From GJ-E10 sp035625725 (GTDB lineage Bacteria; Pseudomonadota; Gammaproteobacteria; Burkholderiales; Burkholderiaceae_F): a DNA stretch of 12,347 bases. A program made the translations under genes and the position numbers. Of this stretch, positions 1 to 5,028 are shown piece after piece. The notes below the pieces were generated by a model. The model was not told where the DNA came from. It was given only the letters and a program-made list of their open reading frames with translations, and made no database searches. Location: NCBI GenBank assembly GCA_035625725.1, contig DASPPB010000030.1, forward strand, positions 1 through 12,347, given 5' to 3'. Numbering within the stretch: position 1 is the stretch's first letter; each line of letters starts with the position of its first letter.

Positions 1-441
1 ATCGAGCGCTCCTACAGCGAGCGCTCCGGAATGCAGGTCGTGCGGGCGATCGGCGGGCGCGCCGCATTGCACCTGACATCGAGCGGGAAGCTCTTTTTGG
101 CCTATGACGATCCGCGGCTGGTGCGCGCCTACGCGACGCGCACGGGCCTGGCGGGCCACACGCGCAACAGCATCACCGACCCCGCACGCCTGGAGCGCGA
201 ACTCGCGCAGGTGCGTGCGCGCGGCTTCGCGCGCGATAACGAGGAACTCGAGCCCGGCGTCCGATGCATCGCCGCGGCAATCCGCGACGACTCGGGAATG
301 ATCGTGGCCGGGCTCTCGCTCTCGGCGCCTTCCGAACGCATGCAAGACGCGTGGATCGAGGATCTGACGGCCACTGCCGCGCGGATCTCGACGAGCCTGG
401 GTTTTGCGGGCAAGCCGGCCGCGGTTGCGGCCGCGCGCTAA
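1..441 (+). CDS. IclR-family transcriptional regulator, C-terminal effector-binding domain (partial)
   Basis: The reading frame is open from the first base, so the gene begins outside the window; 146 C-terminal residues are present and the N-terminal winged-helix DNA-binding domain is missing. What remains matches the IclR effector-binding domain: the AALHLTSSGK stretch (about residues 21-30 of the visible part) is the usual small-molecule pocket signature, followed by a helix with LERELAQVRARGFA and the late CIAAAIRDDSGMIVAGLSLSAPSERM strand region, which in this family closes the ligand pocket. IclR proteins are usually about 250-270 residues and control catabolic or efflux operons next to them; the target here lies to the left and cannot be named. 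The gene converges on pbpG with a 35-base gap. Family assignment is secure, ligand unknown. Confidence 0.9.
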   Translation: MERSYSERSGMQVVRAIGGRAALHLTSSGKLFLAYDDPRLVRAYATRTGLAGHTRNSITDPARLERELAQVRARGFARDNEELEPGVRCIAAAIRDDSGMIVAGLSLSAPSERMQDAWIEDLTATAARISTSLGFAGKPAAVAAAR

Positions 442-451
442 CGCACCACGG

Positions 452-474
452 GCCCGCCCCGCCGGGGCACGGGC
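452..474. terminator. GC-rich hairpin between convergent genes, possible bidirectional terminator
   Basis: GCCCG+CCCC (452-460) pairs with GGGG+CGGGC (464-474) across a 3-base loop, with a two-base CA bulge at 468-469. It fills most of the gap between the stop codons of the IclR gene and pbpG. There is no T-tract on either side, so it is not a classical intrinsic terminator; it may only block read-through or protect 3' ends. Confidence 0.4.
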
Positions 475-476
475 GA

Positions 477-1466
477 TTAATCGAGCGCCGCGGCTTTTTC
501 GGCGCTTGCGCGCGCGATCAACCAGTCGTGGATGCGCTGCGCGTCGGCAAAGCGCGAGTACCGGCCGATGGAATCGAGCAAGATCATCACGACGCGACGG
601 CCTTCGATGACCGCTTGCATCACGAGACAGCGCCCCGCGGCGTTGTTGAACCCGGTCTTTTGCAGACCGATCTGCCAGTCCGCGTGCGAGGTCAGGCGGT
701 TCGTGTTCTGGTAGCGCACGTGGCGCTTTCCGACCGGCAGATTGTATTCGGTGCTCACCGAAAACTCCCGGATCTGCGGATATTCGTAAGCGGCTTTAAC
801 GAGCAAGACCAAATCGGAAGGACTCGAACGGTTCTGGGGCGAGAGGCCGGTCGGATCGACAAAATTCGTATCGTTCATCCCCAAGACGCGCGCCTTGGCG
901 TTCATCGCTGCAACGAGCGCCTCCACACCACCCGGATAGGTGCGGCCGAGCATCTGCGCGGCATGGTTTTCAGAGGACATGAGCGCCAAGTGCAGCGCCT
1001 CGGCGCGGGTGAGGCGCACTCCGGGCCGAAGCGAGGAGCCGGTCCAGCCCGCCGTCGTGCGATCCTCGCGCGAGACCTGCAGGTCCTCTTCCAGGGGCAG
1101 TTCCAAATCGATCGTGACCATCGCCGTCATGAGCTTGGTGATCGAAGCGATCGAGGAAATCTCGCCGGGATTTTTCTGCATCAGGACTTCGTTGGTGTCC
1201 TGATCGACCACAAGCACGAACTCGGACCTGATTGCGGGCAGCCGATCGGCCCCGGGCCGAAGCGAAGCTGCGCGCCGCACCCCCGGGTACGTCGCGGAGG
1301 CCTGCAGCTGCGGCGCAACGGGCGCTGCCGCGGAGGGCTCCTGGGTCTGCTGCTGCTCGGGCTCCTCGGCGGCCGCAAAAGCCGGCGCGGCAAAAAGCGC
1401 GACCGCGCCCAGCATTCCGAGAAAGCGGCTCCGGATCGAAGTCAAGCTACCAAGCACTGCAACCAT
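477..1466 (-). CDS. pbpG: D-alanyl-D-alanine endopeptidase (PBP7/8 type)
   Basis: 329 residues from the chosen ATG. It is a serine peptidase of the S11 family that cuts D-Ala-meso-DAP cross-links of peptidoglycan in the periplasm, helping wall remodelling. All three catalytic motifs are visible: SxxK at S108-I-T-K111, SxN at S165-E-N167 in ALMSSENHAA, and KTG at 270-272 in LQKTGFNNAAGRC. The flanks (MNAKARVLGMNDTNFVDPTGL, YQNTNRL) read like E. coli PbpG. A signal peptide (R12-R14, then hydrophobic GMLGAVALFAAPAFA) precedes a Gln/Pro/Ala-rich linker (35-60). The ATG at 1466 is preferred over longer starts because GGAG lies nine bases ahead and it places the signal peptide at the N-terminus; upstream residues are Arg-rich and unlike an export signal. 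The gene is 274 bases downstream of the nitroreductase and likely has its own promoter. Confidence 0.94.
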   Translation of the reverse strand: MVAVLGSLTSIRSRFLGMLGAVALFAAPAFAAAEEPEQQQTQEPSAAAPVAPQLQASATYPGVRRAASLRPGADRLPAIRSEFVLVVDQDTNEVLMQKNPGEISSIASITKLMTAMVTIDLELPLEEDLQVSREDRTTAGWTGSSLRPGVRLTRAEALHLALMSSENHAAQMLGRTYPGGVEALVAAMNAKARVLGMNDTNFVDPTGLSPQNRSSPSDLVLLVKAAYEYPQIREFSVSTEYNLPVGKRHVRYQNTNRLTSHADWQIGLQKTGFNNAAGRCLVMQAVIEGRRVVMILLDSIGRYSRFADAQRIHDWLIARASAEKAAALD

Positions 1467-1657
1467 CCACTCGTACTCCAAGCCAATGCGTGCGCAACCG
1501 AACCGCCTGCGCAGGCATCGTCTCGTTGCGCCGGGGAGCGGGCTCTCGCCGTCCCACATTGCGGAAGTATGGGCAATCGGTTCGTGCCCAAAACTCCGGA
1601 TTGGACCGTCGATGCCGCCCAAATGGCCCAATCGGCGCGGGGCGCAAAGCTGCCACC

Positions 1658-1688
1658 GGCCTGCGGCCCCGCCCGTTAAGCGCAGGCC
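1658..1688. repeat. 8-bp perfect inverted repeat in the nitroreductase-pbpG gap
   Basis: GGCCTGCG (1658-1665) and CGCAGGCC (1681-1688) are separated by 15 bases. It lies about 50 bases past the nitroreductase stop and about 190 bases before pbpG. No T-tract follows on the minus strand, so it could be a factor-independent pause, an operator for pbpG, or chance in GC-rich DNA. Confidence 0.3.
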
Positions 1689-1700
1689 ACAATGCCGTGC

Positions 1701-1729
1701 ATTCTACCCAAGCCGACTGCATCTGCGAA
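1701..1729 (-). promoter_or_regulatory. candidate sigma-70 promoter for pbpG
   Basis: On the minus strand TTCGCA (1729-1724, four of six consensus) and TAGAAT (1706-1701, five of six) are spaced by 17 bases. Transcription would start near 1694, giving a leader of about 230 bases before the pbpG ATG, which is long. The -10 is good, the -35 is weak, and no other evidence exists. Confidence 0.35.
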
Positions 1730-1740
1730 GGGCAAAGCGG

Positions 1741-2454
1741 CTACGCGCCCACGAAGTGAACGAAATTTTCGATCGGCTGGCGCTCGGTAACGAGTGAACA
1801 TTCGGGTCGGCTCATGTCCGCGCGTCCCAGCGACATGCCGCAGACGATCGTGCGCTCGGCACTGATCCCAAGCTGTGCACGAATGACCTGGTGGAACTGG
1901 ATGAACGCGGCCTGCGGACAGGTGTCGAGTCCGCGGGCACGCGCGGCGATCATGACGTTTTCCAGAAACATGCCGTAGTCGAGCCAGCTGCCTTGCGCGA
2001 GCGAGCGGTCGATGGAAAAAATCAACCCCACCGGTGCGTCGAAGAAGCGATAGTTCCGCGCCCACTGCGCGCGCATCTTCTCGGTGTCGGTTTTACCGAT
2101 GCCAAGCAGACCGTACAAATCCATTCCGATCTTGCGGCGCCTGCCCGCGTAGGGCTCGACCCACTTTTGCGGGTAGTACGAGTACTCGTCGTGATGCTGC
2201 GCGAGCTGTTGCGGGTCTTCGTAAATGGTCAGGATTGCCGCGGTGAGGCCCTTGAGCGCCGCACCCGTGAGCACGTGCACGTTCCAGGGCTGCGTGTTGG
2301 TTCCGCTGGGCGCGCGGCTGGCAACGCGAAAAATTTCCTCGAGCACCTCTCGGGGAACCGGATCGGGCAGGAAGGCGCGAACCGCGCGTCGCGAGGTGAT
2401 TGCGGCATCCACCACGGAGGCGGGCCCAGGGGCGTTTCGGTCGGTTTCGCTCAT
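1741..2454 (-). CDS. nitroreductase-family FMN-dependent oxidoreductase
   Basis: 237 residues. Members of this fold bind FMN and use NAD(P)H to reduce nitro-aromatics, quinones or other acceptors in the cytosol. The FMN-binding signatures are visible: SRRAVRAFLPDPVP near residues 21-34 (phosphate-contacting Arg residues), APSGTNTQPWNVHVLTG near 48-64, and the C-terminal CGMSLGRAD block. The length and the central QKWVEPYAGRRRKIG / GSWLDYGMFLENVMIAAR segments resemble the PnbA/NfnB-like branch that acts on nitrobenzoates, but the substrate cannot be deduced. The ATG at 2454 has AAGGG nine bases upstream and begins with a short polar tail before the conserved domain. The gene diverges from the phasin gene across a 311-base region and has a convincing promoter at 2524-2553. 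Confidence 0.9.
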   Translation of the reverse strand: MSETDRNAPGPASVVDAAITSRRAVRAFLPDPVPREVLEEIFRVASRAPSGTNTQPWNVHVLTGAALKGLTAAILTIYEDPQQLAQHHDEYSYYPQKWVEPYAGRRRKIGMDLYGLLGIGKTDTEKMRAQWARNYRFFDAPVGLIFSIDRSLAQGSWLDYGMFLENVMIAARARGLDTCPQAAFIQFHQVIRAQLGISAERTIVCGMSLGRADMSRPECSLVTERQPIENFVHFVGA

Positions 2455-2523
2455 CGGCTCAATCCCTTAGAGCGGCGCGCAGAACGATTCGCATTTTTGC
2501 GCCGCCGCATCCCTTGTTTGCGA

Positions 2524-2553
2524 TTCATAGCCAAAGTTCCATGGTTCATTCAA
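2524..2553 (-). promoter_or_regulatory. candidate sigma-70 promoter with UP-like element, nitroreductase
   Basis: On the minus strand TTGAAT (2553-2548) and TATGAA (2529-2524) are 18 bases apart. Directly upstream of the -35, minus-strand positions 2583-2554 are almost entirely A and T with several A-runs, as in UP elements bound by the RNA polymerase alpha subunit. The start would be near 2517, about 60 bases before the ATG. Both hexamers match four of six consensus bases. Confidence 0.5.
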
Positions 2554-2623
2554 TTTATTGATTTTTATTAATCTTTTATAAATCCCAAAGGCAACCGCGT
2601 GGCCGATTCCGGTTCGCCTGCGC

Positions 2624-2651
2624 TTGACTTTTGTGCGAAGCAGCATAAACT
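2624..2651 (+). promoter_or_regulatory. sigma-70 promoter for the phasin gene
   Basis: TTGACT (2624-2629, five of six) and TAAACT (2646-2651, four of six) are separated by 16 bases. Transcription would begin near 2658. The position, 115 bases before the phasin ATG and facing it, fits a strongly expressed granule protein. Confidence 0.6.
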
Positions 2652-2706
2652 ACGTCCCTGTTCGCGTACGGCCAAAAACAACACTCAGTAGTCGACGCGC
2701 GCATGG

Positions 2707-2727
2707 GCCGGCGGCCTGGCCGCCGGC
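2707..2727 (+). promoter_or_regulatory. very stable hairpin in the phasin 5' leader
   Basis: GCCGGCGGC (2707-2715) pairs perfectly with GCCGCCGGC (2719-2727) over a CTG loop, nine G-C pairs in a row. It ends 28 bases before the ribosome-binding site AGGAGA (2756-2761). No T-tract follows, so it is not a terminator. A role in protecting the mRNA from 5' decay or in tuning translation is inference. Confidence 0.55.
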
Positions 2728-2765
2728 AACCCGGACATGTTACGTGCGACTTCCTAGGAGAAACG

Positions 2766-3335
2766 ATGGCTACGACGATTACGGAATTGATGGAACTGCA
2801 AAAGGGTCAACTCGATGCGTGGAATGCGCTTACGCAGACCCTGTTTGATGCAACGGAAAGGCTTGTCAATTTGAACCTCACCGCCGTAAAGGCCGCGTTT
2901 CACGATTCGTCCGAATCGGGTCAGACGCTGCTCGGTGCGCGCGACGTGCAGGAGTTTTTTGCACTTGCCAACGGCTTGAGCCAGCCGGGACTCGAAAAGG
3001 CCATTGGCTACTCGCGCAACATCTACGGCATTGCCAGCGGTACGGGCGCCGAGCTCACGAAGATCTTCGAAGCGCAATTGAGCGAAGCCAATCGCCGCGC
3101 GGCTGAGCTGGTTGATTTTGCCGCCAAGAATTCGCCTACCGGCTCCGAGCCCGCGGTCTCGCTCTTTAAGTCCGCAGTTGCTGCGGCCAATACCGCCTTT
3201 GACACGGCTGCCAAGGCCGCGCGTCAGACCAGCGACTGGATGGAATCGAATTTTGCCGCTGCCGCTTCGGCCACGATCAACGCAGCCAGCGCCGCAAACG
3301 AAGTGGCGAAGGGCAAGAGCCGCAAAGCGGCCTGA
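2766..3335 (+). CDS. phasin-family protein (polyhydroxyalkanoate granule-associated)
   Basis: 189 residues from the ATG six bases after a strong AGGAGA ribosome-binding site at 2756-2761. Phasins coat polyhydroxyalkanoate granules in the cytoplasm and control their number and size. The protein is predicted almost wholly alpha-helical, without a signal peptide or membrane segment. The N-terminal core (ITELMELQKGQLDAWNALTQTLFDATERLVNLNL..., residues 5-60) with LLGARDVQEFFALANGLSQP and the central YSRNIYGIASGTGAELTKIFEAQ is the Phasin_2 pattern of Burkholderiales PhaP-like proteins. The C-terminus is Ala-rich and ends in a basic KGKSRKAA tail, common in phasins and in some cases tied to DNA or granule contact. 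No PHA synthase gene lies nearby. The short name phaP is often used, but several paralogues usually exist, so I give no symbol. Confidence 0.93.
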   Translation: MATTITELMELQKGQLDAWNALTQTLFDATERLVNLNLTAVKAAFHDSSESGQTLLGARDVQEFFALANGLSQPGLEKAIGYSRNIYGIASGTGAELTKIFEAQLSEANRRAAELVDFAAKNSPTGSEPAVSLFKSAVAAANTAFDTAAKAARQTSDWMESNFAAAASATINAASAANEVAKGKSRKAA

Positions 3336-3353
3336 GGAATTCTCGTCTCCTTG

Positions 3354-3446
3354 GCACCACTTGTCTGGGCGCAAGTCCGGACACCCTCCTGTCTCCTCCT
3401 TAAGTGGTGCTTTTCGAGCCTGGTCCATGACCAGGCTCTTTTTTTT
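3354..3446 (+). ncRNA. candidate 3' UTR-derived small RNA with anti-Shine-Dalgarno motifs
   Basis: Between the phasin stop and its terminator is an ordered structure: an outer stem GCACCACTT (3354-3362) with AAGTGGTGC (3402-3410), an inner stem TGTCTGG (3362-3368) with CCGGACA (3377-3383), then an open pyrimidine-rich segment holding CCTCCT (3385-3390) and CCTCCTT (3395-3401). The last is identical to the anti-Shine-Dalgarno end of 16S rRNA. The unit closes with a 10-bp terminator and eight T. This layout resembles small RNAs released from 3' UTRs that expose C-rich anti-SD loops. Expression is not shown; it may simply be a structured 3' UTR. Confidence 0.4.
3416..3446 (+). terminator. strong intrinsic terminator of the phasin transcript
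   Basis: GAGCCTGGTC (3416-3425) pairs perfectly with GACCAGGCTC (3429-3438) over a CAT loop and is followed directly by eight T (3439-3446). It sits 80 bases after the phasin stop codon. Confidence 0.94.
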
Positions 3447-3589
3447 GTCCTTGCCTCGCATTCACGCCGATCCCGCCCGCGGCGCAAATCGGCCCTGGCA
3501 CGAGTAGGCCCCGCCGCCCGCCTTCGAGGTCCAAGGCGCGCGGCTTGGGCGCAGACCTCCCGTGGGGGACAGCCGCACGGGCCGAACGC

Positions 3590-3766
3590 TTACGCGATCT
3601 GTGGATCGTCGTCGCTGGGCAGTGTCGTTAACGCCAATTCCAGATTTTTGGCCAACTGATTGGCGTAATGCGCCGCCTCCACCAGGCGCCGCGACTTATA
3701 GAACTCCGCCTTCTTGCGGTAGTAATCGATGTCGGCCATCAGCGTTGCCCGCAACTCGTCTTTCAT
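3590..3766 (-). CDS. small conserved-looking hypothetical protein, 58 residues
   Basis: An ATG at 3766 follows GGGAGG by seven bases, among the best ribosome-binding sites of the window, and opens a 58-codon frame ending in TAA at 3592-3590. The product begins MKDELRATLMADIDYYRKKA, continues with a charged helical middle (EFYKSRRLVEAAHYANQLAK) and ends in an acidic tail (TLPSDDDPQIA). It has no Cys, Trp, signal peptide or membrane segment and should form one or two amphipathic helices. It starts 81 bases after the stop of the MoCF-domain gene on the same strand, so the two may be co-transcribed. I do not recognise the family and assign no function; the case for it being real rests on the ribosome-binding site, the balanced composition and the otherwise empty interval. 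Confidence 0.75.
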   Translation of the reverse strand: MKDELRATLMADIDYYRKKAEFYKSRRLVEAAHYANQLAKNLELALTTLPSDDDPQIA

Positions 3767-3847
3767 AAGAAACCTCCCGTTCGATTACGCAAATCTTCGT
3801 CTTCTTTTCCGCCGACGCGATTGCGCGAGACCTTGCGGCCTGCAGCG

Positions 3848-4663
3848 TTACTGCCCGGCGTCCGTCGAGGCGTTTTGCGCCAACAATTCGATCTGGGCGC
3901 CGGTGGCCTGCAACTGCTCGCGCATGTATTCGTAGGCCTGCGCGGCCAGGCCCGGGGGCCCCTTCACGCCCAATTCGATGTGCCGACGCGCCGGCCTGCC
4001 GTCACTGCCATCGCCGACCGACGGGAGGCTGAAGGTGTGCACGCCCGCAAAGCGCGCCTCGATGTCCTGCATGAGCGGCACGACCGCCGATTCGGGCATT
4101 GCAAAGAGCAGCAAGGAGCGCTCGAGCTGCGGTGCACTGTGAAAAAACTCCCGGTAGTCGGTCTCGAGCGCCCACTCGATCATCGGCCAGGCCATGACCG
4201 GAAAGCCCGGCAGAAAGTAATGACGCTGCACGGCGAAGCCTGGAATGCGGTTGTACGGATTGGGCACGAGCCTGGCGTCGCGCGGAAACTCGCCCATCAT
4301 CAGCAGGCGCTGGCCTTCGGGAGTGGACAGATCGTGAAAGCCGCGCTTGGCGGCAACGCGCGCGATTTCCTCTTTGGCCCCCGGATGCACCACGAGATCG
4401 GTGTTCAATGCGCCGGCCGCCGCCTGGCGCGTGTGATCATCGGGAGTGGCTCCGATTCCCCCGCAGCTAAAGACCACGTCCTCGGTTGCGAGGCTGCGCC
4501 GAAACGCCTGCTCGAGGGCGTGGCGATCATCGGGAAGAAACTGCGCCCAACCCAGCGACAGTCCGCGATCACGCAGCAGGCCGATGACGTGTGCGAAGTG
4601 ACGATCGGTGCGGCGCCCCGACAAGATCTCATCGCCAATCACGTACAGCCCGAATTGCAGCAA
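3848..4663 (-). CDS. MoCF/CinA-N-type molybdopterin-binding-domain protein
   Basis: 271 residues from a TTG start. The N-terminal domain carries the MoCF_biosynth signatures: GDEILSGRRTDRHFAHVIGLL (10-30) and the nucleotide/pterin loop SCGGIGATPDDHT (66-78). In CinA this domain (COG1058) has ADP-ribose pyrophosphatase activity in some bacteria; here no CinA C-terminal deamidase domain follows, as is usual for the separate proteobacterial short form annotated as competence/damage-inducible protein A or molybdopterin-binding protein. The later part has the typical NPYNRIPGFAV and LPGFPVMAWPMIEWAL segments. The frame stays open upstream to 5185, but those residues (CKCDLPNTLRR...) do not look like the family. 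TTG at 4663 follows GGGAGG by five or six bases and starts just before the conserved GLYVIGDEIL strand. Biochemical role in this organism is uncertain. Confidence 0.87.
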   Translation of the reverse strand: MLQFGLYVIGDEILSGRRTDRHFAHVIGLLRDRGLSLGWAQFLPDDRHALEQAFRRSLATEDVVFSCGGIGATPDDHTRQAAAGALNTDLVVHPGAKEEIARVAAKRGFHDLSTPEGQRLLMMGEFPRDARLVPNPYNRIPGFAVQRHYFLPGFPVMAWPMIEWALETDYREFFHSAPQLERSLLLFAMPESAVVPLMQDIEARFAGVHTFSLPSVGDGSDGRPARRHIELGVKGPPGLAAQAYEYMREQLQATGAQIELLAQNASTDAGQ

Positions 4664-4752
4664 GCCCGCCTCCCGCGTCGATGGTCGGTTGTGGCTCCCC
4701 GCGCACGCCTTGCGCGCTAGCCCGTGATCATCCGTCCGGCGCAACGTGTTTG

Positions 4753-4767
4753 GCAAATCGCATTTGC
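4753..4767. promoter_or_regulatory. palindrome GCAAATCGCATTTGC, possible operator
   Basis: Six-base arms GCAAAT and ATTTGC around CGC, perfectly symmetric, 90-104 bases upstream of the TTG start of the MoCF-domain gene. Size and symmetry suit a dimeric regulator site, but only one copy is present in the window and no regulator can be named. Confidence 0.3.
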
Positions 4768-4919
4768 AAGAGCTCGAGTTGCGCGGCGATTGCACGCCAG
4801 ATTTTGTCCTCGATTTCCCAAAAAGCCTGACTGCGGCGCGATTTCCAACGGTGTTACGGTTTGTTACAAACGCGCCAAACACGTGACTCAAAGCGCGTCC
4901 GAGCGCGCCGTAACGGCAA

Positions 4920-4948
4920 CTGCTTGTCGCGGAAGCGAGCAGTTTTTT
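4920..4948 (+). terminator. plus-strand intrinsic terminator without an assigned gene
   Basis: CTGCTTGT (4920-4927) pairs with GCGAGCAG (4935-4942), eight pairs including two G-U, or alternatively CTGCT/AGCAG plus CGC/GCG around a GGAA loop. Six T (4943-4948) follow. It lies 80 bases before the ATG of the Ser-rich gene. No plus-strand gene precedes it, so it would end a small RNA, an antisense transcript, or an attenuated leader. Confidence 0.6.
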
Positions 4949-5028
4949 GACGCTTCGCGCCGCGGGCGGGGCCTTACGCTTCTTAGTTACTGGCGCGAGA
5001 TTCTCTGGCACGAACGAGGGCAAACAAA

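Larger units (their letters stand above)
2455..2765. promoter_or_regulatory. divergent regulatory region between nitroreductase and phasin genes
   Basis: 311 bases without a coding gene. From left to right it holds the nitroreductase leader, its promoter (2524-2553), an AT-rich block (2541-2583) that stands out against the GC-rich surroundings, the phasin promoter (2624-2651) and a phasin leader of about 108 bases with a stable hairpin. An in-frame ATG at 2703 could lengthen the phasin by 21 residues but has no ribosome-binding site and sits next to the hairpin, so I do not treat it as the start. Confidence 0.75.
4664..5028. other. intergenic region between two divergent genes
   Basis: 365 bases without a convincing gene. 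It should hold the promoters of the MoCF gene (minus) and the Ser-rich gene (plus), but I found no pair of hexamers good enough to name. Visible landmarks are a 15-base palindrome (4753-4767), two TGTTAC direct repeats with a 10-base period (4852-4857, 4862-4867), an inverted repeat GTTACGG/CCGTAAC (4853-4859, 4908-4914) and a plus-strand terminator (4920-4948). GAGGG at 5016-5020 is the ribosome-binding site of the following gene. Confidence 0.6.

Noticed and set aside
264..1679. 471-codon plus-strand open frame over pbpG
   Set aside because: It is antisense to a gene with all three S11 peptidase motifs, has no ribosome-binding site, and is Arg/Gly/His-rich as expected for a GC-rich shadow.
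2703..2765. Longer phasin start at ATG 2703
   Set aside because: No ribosome-binding site, located next to the stable hairpin, and the added residues do not resemble phasins; ATG 2766 has AGGAGA.
5006..5021. TGGCACG-like sigma-54 promoter just before the Ser-rich gene
   Set aside because: The GG element is present but the GC element is not at the required distance (off by one), and the site overlaps the ribosome-binding site.
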